DNA of 21,669 nucleotides from positions 1-21,669 of the forward strand of contig JAPLTI010000238.1 in the NCBI GenBank assembly GCA_026398285.1. The letters run 5' to 3'. Every line of letters begins with the position of its first letter. The stretch's first letter is position 1. Shown piece by piece: positions 1 to 8,448 of this stretch. The DNA comes from Verrucomicrobiota bacterium (GTDB lineage Bacteria > Verrucomicrobiota > Verrucomicrobiia > Chthoniobacterales > Terrimicrobiaceae). The notes beneath the pieces were generated by a model. That model ran no database searches, was not told where the DNA came from, and saw nothing but the letters and a program-made list of their open reading frames with translations. A program made the translations under genes and the position numbers.

Positions 1-498
1 CTCCACTTGGAAATCGCTGTCCTGCTGAACGAGGACTTCGAAACCTGGTATCACCGCTACTTTTCAGGCTCCCCCAACAAACACGGCATCTACCATGGAT
101 ACAATCTGGTCGGCATGGAGCCCGCAGCCATCCTTCTGGAATCAGCAAAAAATCCCGCATTCAGCCTCAAGGAGCACATCCGCAATCAAGATGTAGCCTA
201 TCAAATCACCATCCCCGACTCGCCGAATCTTTCCATCATCCGCAACTACCCGTGGATCGTTCCCGATGGCGAGCCCGCCTCACCGCGCGGCTGGACAGTT
301 TCCTTCACTCAATACGGCGTCCCGGTAAAAGCCGTTGCAGCCAACCAACCACCCTTGGAACCTCGACTCGAGTGGGTGAAGGAGACGCCCTACGCCTATC
401 ATGCCGCCACCCGGGGTATCATAGCCGGATCCAAAGGCTCTCCCCGACTGACCGACTCGGGGCACCGTTTTGTAGAACTGATCAGCGGCACGCGCTGA
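1..498 (+). CDS. Hypothetical protein, 5'-truncated by the window edge
   Basis: The frame is open from the first base and ends with TGA at 496-498, so this is the C-terminal part (at least 163 residues) of a gene that probably starts outside the window. A TTG at position 7 is the first possible start but has no convincing ribosome binding site. I do not recognise the family. The visible part is rich in aromatic residues and proline (for example WYHRYFSG near the start and IRNYPWIVPDGEPASPRGW in the middle) and shows no obvious membrane segment or signal peptide. It is convergent with the next gene, with only six bases between the two stop codons and no terminator-like hairpin there. Confidence 0.5.
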   Translation, partial: LHLEIAVLLNEDFETWYHRYFSGSPNKHGIYHGYNLVGMEPAAILLESAKNPAFSLKEHIRNQDVAYQITIPDSPNLSIIRNYPWIVPDGEPASPRGWTVSFTQYGVPVKAVAANQPPLEPRLEWVKETPYAYHAATRGIIAGSKGSPRLTDSGHRFVELISGTR

Positions 499-504
499 AG
501 GAGA

Positions 505-3500
505 CTAAAAAACCGGATCGAGCCTCCACTCGAAGCCAGAGCGGAAGGAGTCTATCGGAAAAATTCCCACCCCTGGGGAAAAGTCCATGCTCTCGCTGAA
601 CTTCACGCCATTTCGCCAGACGGAGTCCGCTTCTATTCGGGAACTCACGACGCGTTGGACTCCCTCGCGGGAATCCTCGTAGAGCTTCATGTCGAGCGGT
701 GTCATGCCGTCTATAGCAACCGGCGACCACCCTTTCTCGACCGCGAGAAAAAGATCCTGCGGCGATTGGCCAAGGCCCTCACTGGATGACAGAATCCATT
801 TGCACTCGCTCAAAGGGCCAAATGCAAAAGCGTGTATCAATTGATTTGCAAACCACCCCTCGCCCTCGACAAGGAGGAAGGGATTCCAAGGTTCATCAGC
901 CAGGAAAAACAGTTCGCCGGATTCGATAAAGAAGCCTCCTGCATCGATGCCGGACAACAGAACATGCCCGACAGGCAGCGGTTGGCCTGCAGTTCCAACC
1001 AAGCGCAAATCCGGCGCGAGGAAGGCGCTGAACCTGCCTCCGCGCACTTCGACACCAGAACCGCCATCAATTTTCACATCCAAAAGCCAATCCGCCGAAG
1101 GCGTGAGCTTGGAGAGGATCCGGGCTGCTAAGGGAAAATTGGGAACCGATGCCGGTTTTTGTGAAAGCAGCGCTTGGAGCGAAAACGCGCCATGAATCAG
1201 AGACCCTTCGAATCCAATCTTTCCAGACAACGCACCACCTTCCTGACTACCCACAGCTTGGAGTTCGCCCGTTGCCAGAAGGGCCAAAGCGGCATGGCTC
1301 GCCAGCGGAACACGATCCGCCCGCCAACGAAGGTCCCACTTGGGCTTCCATGGCTCAGCAAATTCGCAACTTCCCTCCATGGCGAAACGCCCGCGACCGA
1401 CCTCGCCCTCGATATTTTGAAACAAGAGCACCCCATCGACCACGGCAATCTTGCCATGCAGGGCTTCGACCCCCGCAGCCAATCCCTCGAAACCAAAACT
1501 CGTCCCGCGCACCTCGGCCTCACCGGTGATTTTGAGCGCATCACTCGTGTTATTGATCTTCGCGTGCCCCGAAATCTCACCACGAAGTTTGTGCAGAAAA
1601 GGAAGAATCGGCCGAGCCAGTGCGAGATCCAGACGGGGCATTTCGATATCGGCTTGGAAGGGAGCGTGGGAGTCGATCCAACGCAGTGTTCCATCCTTGT
1701 CCTGCGAGAGGGCGAGCGGGAAAGTGGCTTTGATCACAGCCGGAGCCATGCCTGCGGACTCGACCTTGCCATTGAGGGTCGCATCACCCGCCTGGGTTTT
1801 GAGATCAATCTCGACGCTGGATGGCGGCACATTACCACCGCCAAACGCCATATCGCGCCCCTTGATGAGGGCATTGAAATTCGGCCGGGATGGCGGCCCT
1901 GAAGCCTCCAACTGCATTTTCACGAGGCCACTGAGAGGCCGGTCCTGCCCTGCGAGGCGCAGTAGATCACGCAAGTCGATTTCCGCCGGAGTATTGGCCC
2001 GCACATACATGTCACCACTCTGTAGCACCGCAGCTTTCCAATCTGCACCGCGCAGAATGGCGAGCGCATCCACCGGCAAGAAGGCGGAACCCGAAAGCAA
2101 AGGTTTGGAGGCACCGGTCAACTCCAAGCCTTCAAGTGTCAGGCCGGTGGATGAAACAGTCGCTCTGGTTCGGAGATGCGTGTTGCCATTTTCAAGATCG
2201 AGTTCCGAAAAATACAGGCTCTCCGGCGAATAAAAACCAACGAAATGCCCGGTCAATCCCGCCGGAGTCAGCGACGAGGCAAAGCGCGATAAATCGACAT
2301 CGAACTCACCCGAATGCGCGTTGGCAGCGCCTTTGCCTTTCCAGCGGATTCCCATCGCACCACCGGACACAGCACCGTCGCCTTTGTCGTAAAATGGACG
2401 CAGATAGGTGGCGACTTCCGCGAGGGTCGCATTCAACTCGGCGGAGTAGGCATGCGGCGCGGCGAGGTCCACTGTGCCTTTGGCGTTGAGCGCATCCTTG
2501 CCCGAGACCATTTCGCAGCGGACGAGATCGATCTGTTTTTTCCTGAAAAGAATCTCGAGATTCATGCGCTCCACAGGCACCGAGTGGCATACAACGCCAT
2601 TGGCACGAATGCCCAGGAATCCATCCAGAGAGCCAGGCCGTCCACTGACCGAGCCCTCTGCAGTGAGTTGACCGGAGGTTTGGCCCAGCGGGCCTCCGAG
2701 CAGCCCTGCCAATGAATCGAGTTCCTTGATATTCGCCCGAATGTTCGCAAGGAATGGGGACTCCGAAATCTTGCTCCAACCCTCGGCAAGCGAGATTTCC
2801 CCGTTCATCGTCACCTTGTTATCCTTTTGACGGAGGTCGAAGTTCGAAATGAGCAGGCGGCGATGAATGAGACTGGCTCCGATTTCCAGCGAGTCCCAGC
2901 CGCGGTCATTCCAGCGAAAATCTTTTGCCAAAACCCGAAGCGAGGACTCGGCATCCACCGGTCGCTCGGCATCGCCCCGAAATGTGAAGCGCCCTTCTGC
3001 CAGCGTTCCCCTCGCCTTCCCACTCAAATCCAGTAAGGCGGGAATGCCATCGACAGCGATATTGGAGCCGAAGGCGGCGATATCCCAGACCTTGCCGCGA
3101 GGCCCCTTGCTCAGGTTCACATCCCCCCTCAGCGCACCGCCAAAAACGCGGGCACTGAAAGACAGGGATGGGCCAGACAACGAGCCAAGACGCAATGACA
3201 CATCGCTGAGGGTGATTCCAGGCACCAAATCCAGGCCGGCCAGACTCGCATTTCCCTGCTCCCATGTTGTCGGCGCGGTGAACGGACCGAACACCTTGTT
3301 AAACTTCCCGGCCTGCACCGTGAGGGTCTCCAGACGAAGGCGACCATGCGCCTCGGAATTCAATGAAAGATCCAAACCATCGAGGACATGGCGGAAATTT
3401 TCGCCCAAAACCTCAGCCGATCCATTCCGGATTTCGATGATTGAAGGCCAAGCCCCGCCAGGTGCGAAGAGCCCCAGCACACTGGCGGCGTCATCAAAAC

Positions 3501-3903
3501 CAGCTTTGTCGCGTGGAATAGATTTCTCTGGACGGCGCAAATCCATCACGACATTCACGCCGTCAGCCGTCACCGAGTGAACCCAGTTTCTCCAACCGGA
3601 GAGGAAACGGCCAGGCCCGCTCCAAACGATCTCCAGGCGTTCCATATGAACCAACGGCCCACCACGCCCCTGTTCAGCCGGGCGAATCGAGATCCCCTCG
3701 ATCACCACAGGAGCAAACGCAGCCGCACGGAGTGAGTCCGCGCGAAAAGCCAGCCCCTGCTGAGCCATCCCCCGCTCGACAAATTGACGCACGACAAAAG
3801 ATAAAAACGGCCCCTGAGCCACCAGCACGACAATCACGACTGCAGCGGCGACAAGCCAAAATCTCTTTGATTGATAAAATCTCCTACTCCGTCCGTTCTT
3901 CAT
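505..3903 (-). CDS. Large AsmA/TamB-like envelope protein (YdbH-like)
   Basis: A 1132-residue protein with a short basic N-terminus (MKNGRSRRFYQSKRF), one hydrophobic segment at about residues 13-35, then a long region predicted to be extracytoplasmic and rich in alternating beta-strand patterns. This is the build of the AsmA/TamB/YdbH group: N-terminal anchor plus a beta-rich, groove-forming repeat body that spans the periplasm and moves phospholipids or helps outer-membrane assembly. The C-terminal part (SGELFFLADEPWNP... through QSPQDLFLAVEKGW) resembles the TamB-type C-terminal domain. These assignments rest on architecture and C-terminal pattern only. The start ATG (3903-3901) is immediately followed by the basic segment. 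It lies 98 bp downstream of the DASS transporter on the same strand; that gap shows no terminator or obvious promoter. The exact substrate is unknown. Confidence 0.6.
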   Translation of the reverse strand: MKNGRSRRFYQSKRFWLVAAAVVIVVLVAQGPFLSFVVRQFVERGMAQQGLAFRADSLRAAAFAPVVIEGISIRPAEQGRGGPLVHMERLEIVWSGPGRFLSGWRNWVHSVTADGVNVVMDLRRPEKSIPRDKAGFDDAASVLGLFAPGGAWPSIIEIRNGSAEVLGENFRHVLDGLDLSLNSEAHGRLRLETLTVQAGKFNKVFGPFTAPTTWEQGNASLAGLDLVPGITLSDVSLRLGSLSGPSLSFSARVFGGALRGDVNLSKGPRGKVWDIAAFGSNIAVDGIPALLDLSGKARGTLAEGRFTFRGDAERPVDAESSLRVLAKDFRWNDRGWDSLEIGASLIHRRLLISNFDLRQKDNKVTMNGEISLAEGWSKISESPFLANIRANIKELDSLAGLLGGPLGQTSGQLTAEGSVSGRPGSLDGFLGIRANGVVCHSVPVERMNLEILFRKKQIDLVRCEMVSGKDALNAKGTVDLAAPHAYSAELNATLAEVATYLRPFYDKGDGAVSGGAMGIRWKGKGAANAHSGEFDVDLSRFASSLTPAGLTGHFVGFYSPESLYFSELDLENGNTHLRTRATVSSTGLTLEGLELTGASKPLLSGSAFLPVDALAILRGADWKAAVLQSGDMYVRANTPAEIDLRDLLRLAGQDRPLSGLVKMQLEASGPPSRPNFNALIKGRDMAFGGGNVPPSSVEIDLKTQAGDATLNGKVESAGMAPAVIKATFPLALSQDKDGTLRWIDSHAPFQADIEMPRLDLALARPILPFLHKLRGEISGHAKINNTSDALKITGEAEVRGTSFGFEGLAAGVEALHGKIAVVDGVLLFQNIEGEVGRGRFAMEGSCEFAEPWKPKWDLRWRADRVPLASHAALALLATGELQAVGSQEGGALSGKIGFEGSLIHGAFSLQALLSQKPASVPNFPLAARILSKLTPSADWLLDVKIDGGSGVEVRGGRFSAFLAPDLRLVGTAGQPLPVGHVLLSGIDAGGFFIESGELFFLADEPWNPFLLVEGEGWFANQLIHAFAFGPLSECKWILSSSEGLGQSPQDLFLAVEKGWSPVAIDGMTPLDMKLYEDSREGVQRVVSSRIEADSVWRNGVKFSESMDFSPGVGIFPIDSFRSGFEWRLDPVF

Positions 3904-4001
3904 TTTGAGTCATTCAAGCTACACTGGCCCGATTTTCGAATCCAGCCCACCCTTCGTGCCGACCTCGAATCAATCAAGAGAGCCAGGAAGGCAACGACCC
4001 A

Positions 4002-5420
4002 TCAGATTTTAAAAAGCCGGGGAACAAACCATCCGAACCAGAGGGAAATGAGGAACCAAGCGCCAAGGTTGAGTAGGAAGCCCGCCCGGAGCATCTGAGG
4101 CAGTGTCACAAAGCCAGAACCATAAACAATCGCATTGGGTGGCGTTGAAACGGGCATCATAAATCCGCAACTGCTGGCCAAGGTCAGCGCCATGGAGAGA
4201 GCTACGGGAGAGTAACCAAGTCCCACAGCCAGAGCGCTGGCAACGGGTAGAAATGCCGCTGTCGTCGCAGTGTTGCTGGTAAACTCAGCCAAACCGATAG
4301 CGACGATGGATATCACCGAAAGCAACAAGGAGGGCGGGAAATGACCCAGGTGGGCACCGAGGCCACCGATCCATGCGGCAAGACCGCTGGATTGCATCGC
4401 CGCCGCGAGGCTCAGACCACCGCCGATGAGGAGAAGCACATCGATGGGAATTTTTTTGAGAGTTTCGGCATTGAGCACGGTGCCACCGACTGCGGCACCT
4501 CTTGGCAAAAAAAACAGCGCCAATCCCCCAGCCATCGCTATGCCCGCATCGGAAAGCCACGGCAGACGCGTTTCAAGAAATCCCCTCACAATCCAAAGGC
4601 CGGCTGAAATGGCAAATATCACAATGACTCCGATGCCGCCAAAGCCGAGGGGCGGAAGTTTCTCCCGCTCCAGAAAGTTCTCCCCGACAGCCATCCGTCC
4701 GCTGAAACGAAAAACACCACGAGTTAGGATAATCCACGCCAAGATCAGCAAGATAAAAGATATCGGCAGGCTCATTGCCATCCAAAGGGGAAAGCCAATT
4801 TTGATGCCGTAGGATTCCTCCATAAACCCTGCAAAAATGGCATTCGAAGGCGTTCCAACGAGCGTCGCCATGCCACCGATACTGCTGCCATAGGCGACAG
4901 ACAAAACCAACGCAGCTGCGAAGTTTTTTTCACTCCCCTCGCGAAAGAGGCTGATGGCCGATACAGCGATCGGAAGCATGATGAGGGCGACCGCCGTATT
5001 ACTGATCCACATGGAAAGCAGGGCGGATGCCAGAAGGAAGGCGCCTAAGATCGACGATTGGCGCGTGCCGGCGAGCCGTAGGAGGAAGAACGCCAATCTG
5101 GTGTGAAGATGGCAACTCTGCATCCCCTGCGCGATGAGCATGCCGCCTAAAAACAAAAAGATCACCGGATTGGCAAACGGCGCGGCCGCACCTGCCATTC
5201 CGCAAATTCCGAGCATGGGAAAAAATACCAGCGGCAACATGGCCGTGACGGCAAAAGGAATCGCCTCCGAGACCCACAGCGAAGCCATGAGAACCGCAAC
5301 GCCCAAGGTATGCCAACCAGCGGGCGGCAGCCCGGAGGGAGCAGGCACGAGCAGAACATAAACGAGCCCCGCCGCTCCGATTAAGGGAACGAAACACTTC
5401 AGATATGCACCTGCGTTCAT
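4002..5420 (-). CDS. DASS/SLC13-family sodium-coupled dicarboxylate transporter
   Basis: An inner-membrane carrier with many hydrophobic helices. It contains the two SNT motifs that form the sodium and substrate sites in this family: one in SNTAVALIMLP in the first half and one in SNTATTAAFLPVAS in the second half. The companion segments GTPSNAIFAGF and TPPNAIVYGSG are also typical of the family (VcINDY type). Such proteins import succinate, malate, citrate or related anions with sodium; the exact substrate cannot be read here. I chose the ATG at 5420 (MNAGAYLK, 472 residues) rather than the upstream TTG at 5450, because the added ten residues are polar and unlike family N-termini. It is divergent from queC with about 120 bp between starts, and upstream of the AsmA-like gene on the same strand. 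Confidence 0.85.
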   Translation of the reverse strand: MNAGAYLKCFVPLIGAAGLVYVLLVPAPSGLPPAGWHTLGVAVLMASLWVSEAIPFAVTAMLPLVFFPMLGICGMAGAAAPFANPVIFLFLGGMLIAQGMQSCHLHTRLAFFLLRLAGTRQSSILGAFLLASALLSMWISNTAVALIMLPIAVSAISLFREGSEKNFAAALVLSVAYGSSIGGMATLVGTPSNAIFAGFMEESYGIKIGFPLWMAMSLPISFILLILAWIILTRGVFRFSGRMAVGENFLEREKLPPLGFGGIGVIVIFAISAGLWIVRGFLETRLPWLSDAGIAMAGGLALFFLPRGAAVGGTVLNAETLKKIPIDVLLLIGGGLSLAAAMQSSGLAAWIGGLGAHLGHFPPSLLLSVISIVAIGLAEFTSNTATTAAFLPVASALAVGLGYSPVALSMALTLASSCGFMMPVSTPPNAIVYGSGFVTLPQMLRAGFLLNLGAWFLISLWFGWFVPRLFKI

Positions 5421-5542
5421 GGAACCAATCTCACTGCGTGCCCGCTGCAATCAAACCAAATTCGGAGGAAGTCTCTTGGCGCTTGGGCTCCTTCAGAAAC
5501 AAGGCTCGCGGCGGAGTCGTGGCTTGGTTACAAGATTTTCAC

Positions 5543-6244
5543 ATGTCAGAGAGCTTGAAAAAACGCGTCATCGTCCTTTGCAGTGGGGGCATGGATTCTG
5601 TCGTGGCGCTGCACGCGGCAGCGCGGGAGCACGAAGTGGTTGCGGCGCTGAGTTTCCACTACGGATCAAAGCACAACGACCGGGAGATTCCTTTTGCCGC
5701 TTACCATGCGGATCTGCTGGGAACAGCGCACCTCACCATTCCGCTGGATTTCATGGGGAGTCTCTTTGAATCCCACCTCCTCAAGTCAGGCGCATTAATC
5801 CCCAAGGGGCACTATGAAGAGGAAACGATGAAGCAAACAGTGGTGCCGTTCCGAAATGGCATCATGCTCGCCGTGGCTGCGGGATTGGCTGAGAGCCGGC
5901 ATGCGACGGGCGTTGTGATTGCAGCCCATTCGGGCGACCATGCGATTTACCCAGACTGCCGCGAGGGCTTCATGCAGGCGATGGGCGATGCGATTCGTCT
6001 GGGAACCTATGCGGATGTCGAGTTGCTGCGCCCATTCATTTCGATGACGAAATCGGAAATCGCCCGGCGCGGTCAGGAGTTGGCCGTGGATTTGTCTGAG
6101 ACCTGGTCCTGCTATGTCGGCGGCGAAACGCATTGCGGCGAGTGCGGAACCTGTGTCGAGCGGCGCGAAGCATTCCAATTGGCGGAATTGAATGATCCCA
6201 CGGTCTATCTCAGCAACGCCCCGCTCCCTCCGAAGCCGCTCTGA
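5543..6244 (+). CDS. queC: 7-cyano-7-deazaguanine synthase QueC
   Basis: QueC converts 7-carboxy-7-deazaguanine to preQ0 with ATP and ammonia, a cytoplasmic step of queuosine tRNA-modification synthesis. The 233-residue protein shows the PP-loop SGGMDS at residues 14-19, the family stretch AAHSGDHAIYPDCREGF near 127-143, and the zinc-binding cysteine cluster at C190, C198, C201 and C204 (HCGECGTC). The frame is open further upstream (to 5405), but the ATG at 5543 begins right before the conserved first beta strand (KKRVIVLCSGG), and the upstream residues do not look like QueC. It is followed after 4 bp by queE, so the two are almost surely one operon with coupled translation. No preQ1 riboswitch could be recognised in the 122-bp upstream gap. 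Confidence 0.93.
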   Translation: MSESLKKRVIVLCSGGMDSVVALHAAAREHEVVAALSFHYGSKHNDREIPFAAYHADLLGTAHLTIPLDFMGSLFESHLLKSGALIPKGHYEEETMKQTVVPFRNGIMLAVAAGLAESRHATGVVIAAHSGDHAIYPDCREGFMQAMGDAIRLGTYADVELLRPFISMTKSEIARRGQELAVDLSETWSCYVGGETHCGECGTCVERREAFQLAELNDPTVYLSNAPLPPKPL

Positions 6245-6248
6245 CACC

Positions 6249-6944
6249 ATGCGCATTTCAGAGATTTTTTATTCGATTCAAGGCGAGGGCGAGCTCACAG
6301 GCGTGCCGACGGTTTTCATCCGCACTTCGGGCTGCAATCTGCGTTGCCGCTGGTGCGACACGCCCTATGCCTCTTGGAACCCCGAGGGCGAGGAGATGTC
6401 TATCGAGGACATCGTCAAAGAGGTAAAAAAACATCCCGCGCGGCACTGCGTTCTGACAGGTGGCGAACCGATGGTCGCGCGAGGAATCCATGAACTGGCC
6501 GCCGCACTCCGCGCAGAAGGCCAGCATATCACCATCGAAACCGCCGGCACCATTTCTCCTGCAGGCATCGCCTGCGATCTGGCCTCACTGAGCCCGAAAC
6601 TCTCCAGTTCCACGCCACGCACGGGCGAAATCGAACAGAATTGGATTGAGAGGCATGAGCAAACACGCCTCAAACCCGAGGTGCTGCAAGCTTGGCTGGA
6701 GGCCGGAAACTACCAACTCAAGTTCGTTTACACCCAACCCTCGGACCTGATCGAAATAGACACTCTCATCGAGTCCATAGGCATCCCAGTGCCTGCAGCA
6801 AAGATTCTCCTCATGCCGGAAGGAACCGATGAAACACACATCGCCGCACGGCAAATGGAACTCGTGAACCTCTGCACAAAGCGCGGCAACCGTTACTGCG
6901 ACAGATTGCACATTCGACTTTTCGGAAACACCAAGGGCACTTGA
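6249..6944 (+). CDS. queE: 7-carboxy-7-deazaguanine synthase QueE (radical SAM)
   Basis: QueE rearranges 6-carboxy-tetrahydropterin to 7-carboxy-7-deazaguanine, the step before QueC. The 231-residue protein begins RISEIFYSIQGEGELTGVP, the typical QueE N-terminus, followed by the radical-SAM cysteines C29, C33 and C36 (CNLRCRWCDTPYA) that hold the 4Fe-4S cluster, and the SAM-contacting TGGEP at 70-74. The ATG at 6249 lies 4 bp after the queC stop; an upstream in-frame ATG at 6192 lies inside queC and would add a non-family arginine- and serine-rich extension, so it was not used. No queD or queF is in the window; those steps must be encoded elsewhere. Confidence 0.93.
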   Translation: MRISEIFYSIQGEGELTGVPTVFIRTSGCNLRCRWCDTPYASWNPEGEEMSIEDIVKEVKKHPARHCVLTGGEPMVARGIHELAAALRAEGQHITIETAGTISPAGIACDLASLSPKLSSSTPRTGEIEQNWIERHEQTRLKPEVLQAWLEAGNYQLKFVYTQPSDLIEIDTLIESIGIPVPAAKILLMPEGTDETHIAARQMELVNLCTKRGNRYCDRLHIRLFGNTKGT

Positions 6945-7053
6945 GCAGAAGGTCGCGGGAAAACTGGGGGAGGGCAGGCACCATTCACTTTCATTTTTAC
7001 CGTAGACAGGAGTTCGCTCTTTTCAAAATTTCCGTAACTCATTCGGGGGAATC

Positions 7054-7088
7054 TTGACGAAGGCTATTTGTAGCCTCAATGTAGAAAC
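7054..7088 (+). promoter_or_regulatory. Candidate mazEF promoter/operator with inverted repeat
   Basis: A TTGACG element (7054-7059) resembling a -35 box is followed directly by a perfect inverted repeat, AGGCTA-TTTG-TAGCCT (7061-7076). From the end of TTGACG to the mazE ATG is exactly 29 nt, which would place transcription start at or next to the start codon; no Shine-Dalgarno is visible. The -10 position (about 7077-7082, CAATGT) is a poor match. MazE-type antitoxins bind palindromes in their own promoters, so autoregulation is the likely role. Confidence 0.45.
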
Positions 7089-7334
7089 ATGACCGGCACA
7101 ATTCAAAAGTGGGGTAATAGTTTGGCTCTGCGAATTCCCAAAGCTGTTGCCCAGCAAATTCAGATTCAGGAGGGCGATCCTGTGACTCTCAAAGTCGGGG
7201 TCTCGGGACTGACTGTGAAGGCCATTCCCAAGAGAATCGAATTGGATGATCTGCTCCTTCAAGTGACGCCTGAAAACCTTCACGCGGCAAGCGATTGGGG
7301 CGCGGACTGCGGGCGCGAGGTTTTACAGCCATGA
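7089..7334 (+). CDS. mazE: MazE-type (AbrB/SpoVT fold) antitoxin
   Basis: An 81-residue protein opening with TGTIQKWGNSLALRIPKAV, the hallmark of the MazE/AbrB swapped-hairpin DNA-binding domain (residues about 3-45), followed by a C-terminal tail (about 50-81) that in this family wraps the toxin and blocks it. It would neutralise the downstream MazF and repress the shared promoter. The stop TGA overlaps the mazF ATG by four bases (ATGA, 7331-7334), a coupling typical for toxin-antitoxin pairs. The start ATG at 7089 has no purine-rich ribosome binding site upstream. Confidence 0.9.
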   Translation: MTGTIQKWGNSLALRIPKAVAQQIQIQEGDPVTLKVGVSGLTVKAIPKRIELDDLLLQVTPENLHAASDWGADCGREVLQP

Positions 7335-7687
7335 AGGAGAAAAACCCACCCGTGCCTGAGCTCGGGGAATTCGGATGGTTGGTGTTCGATCCCCAAGCGG
7401 GTCGGGAGCAATCCGGGCGACGACCAGCAATTGTTCTCAGTCACACCAGATACAATGAAAAAACGGGGTTGGCCGTTTTTTGTCCAATCACCAGCAAAAT
7501 CAAAGGCTACCCCTTTGAACTTGCGGTGCCGGAGGGGTTGCCCGTGGGTGGCGTGGTTCTTTGCGATCATATTCGCTCCTTGGATTGGAAAGAGCGTCGG
7601 TGGAAGCCCATTTGCAAAGCTCAACCGGGGTTCGTGCAGGAGATCATGGCGCGAACGATGACACTCTTTGATTTTCCGAGACTTTAG
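7331..7687 (+). CDS. mazF: MazF-type mRNA interferase toxin
   Basis: MazF toxins are sequence-specific endoribonucleases that cleave mRNA when the antitoxin is lost. This 118-residue protein carries the family core: FGWLVFDPQAG, then REQSGRRPAIVLSHTRYN with the catalytic Arg in the GREQSGRRPA loop, the TSKIKGYPFEL segment, and GVVLCDHIRSLDW. The order and spacing match the E. coli MazF pattern closely. The ATG at 7331 overlaps the mazE stop; the same frame is open to 7295, but the overlap makes 7331 the natural start. The N-terminus (MKEKNPPVPELGE) is slightly longer than usual. The toxin appears intact. Confidence 0.92.
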   Translation: MKEKNPPVPELGEFGWLVFDPQAGREQSGRRPAIVLSHTRYNEKTGLAVFCPITSKIKGYPFELAVPEGLPVGGVVLCDHIRSLDWKERRWKPICKAQPGFVQEIMARTMTLFDFPRL

Positions 7688-7699
7688 TTCGAGTTACGG

Positions 7700-7717
7700 G
7701 CCGAGGAGGACCTCGGC
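7700..7717. other. Perfect hairpin between convergent genes
   Basis: GCCGAGG-AGGA-CCTCGGC gives a seven-base-pair GC-rich stem with a four-base loop in the 77-bp gap between mazF and the convergent minus-strand operon. Neither side has a T-tract, so it is not a standard intrinsic terminator. It could slow polymerase, protect 3' ends, or be a copy of a palindromic repeat. Confidence 0.4.
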
Positions 7718-7764
7718 GTTCCTAAATGATGGCGACTATTCTCAAATGAGATGAGTGGGCGGAA

Positions 7765-8448
7765 TCACTCTCCCGATTCGCGTTCGTGAAGAGTTGTGAG
7801 GAGGAGCACCCAGAAGCACTGGATCAAAACCGCCGTCGGCAATTGGAGGAGGGGCGGCATGAAATAAACGAGGCAGACGCCGGGAATCCAAACGGCCCAG
7901 CCTGCGATCTGGGTGGGGACCATTTTTTCAACGAAGAAATTCCACGAGAAGACTTCGCGAGCGGTGGCGGCGTTGAGACCCGACGCGCGGAAGGCGAGGT
8001 AGGCGTTGGTGATGGGATTCGCCAAAAACGGACTGTAGAGGAACTGATCGACCAGCACCTTGGCGGCGACGATCTGCCAGGCATTTCCAGTGCCGAACCA
8101 GTCATTTTGGCAGCGGTAGAAGAAGTCCACGAGCATTCCGAGTCCGGCCCAGAGGGGGGCGGCGGTGAGAAAGTTCCAAAGATTTGCGCGCAGGAGACGG
8201 CCTTTTTGAAAGAAGACAATTCGGAGCAACTCAGGAAAAAGAGCGCCCGAGACGATGTAGGTCGCGAGCGAAAACCCGTAACTCATTTCCTGGCGCACCT
8301 CCCCCACCCTGGTCAGGAAGGCATAGGTGCCATCGTGGAGAAGATAGGCTGCGAGGAAGCAAAGCATGAGCGCCTGCAGGAGAAGGCCCGGCAGGAGGTT
8401 AGCACGGGCGGCACGGAGACCGGTCTGGAATGCGGTGCGAAGATTCAA
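7765..8448 (-). CDS. Mpv17/PMP22-like integral membrane protein
   Basis: A 227-residue protein with about four to five hydrophobic segments. Its second half follows the Mpv17/PMP22 pattern: KVLVDQFLYSPFLANP (compare the family KKVLLDQLVFAPLL), then an F.W.FF stretch, GWAVWIPGVCLVYFMP and LIQCFWVLLL, matching the family's NWKVWPP...F..VP...R...........FW..YLS. The preceding LWAGLGMLVDFFYRCQ fits the helix with the family's aromatic and aspartate residues. Mpv17 proteins are best known from eukaryotic mitochondria and peroxisomes, where they act as channels of uncertain substrate. The TTG start (8448-8446) overlaps the tilS TGA and has GGGGGA just upstream, so translation is likely coupled. Assignment is by motif reading only; the function in this bacterium is unknown. 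Confidence 0.6.
   Translation of the reverse strand: MNLRTAFQTGLRAARANLLPGLLLQALMLCFLAAYLLHDGTYAFLTRVGEVRQEMSYGFSLATYIVSGALFPELLRIVFFQKGRLLRANLWNFLTAAPLWAGLGMLVDFFYRCQNDWFGTGNAWQIVAAKVLVDQFLYSPFLANPITNAYLAFRASGLNAATAREVFSWNFFVEKMVPTQIAGWAVWIPGVCLVYFMPPLLQLPTAVLIQCFWVLLLTTLHERESGE

Noticed and set aside
5421..5542. Possible preQ1 riboswitch upstream of queC
   Set aside because: No preQ1-I type stem with the A-rich tail could be traced; the gap has only weak, unmatched pairing potential.
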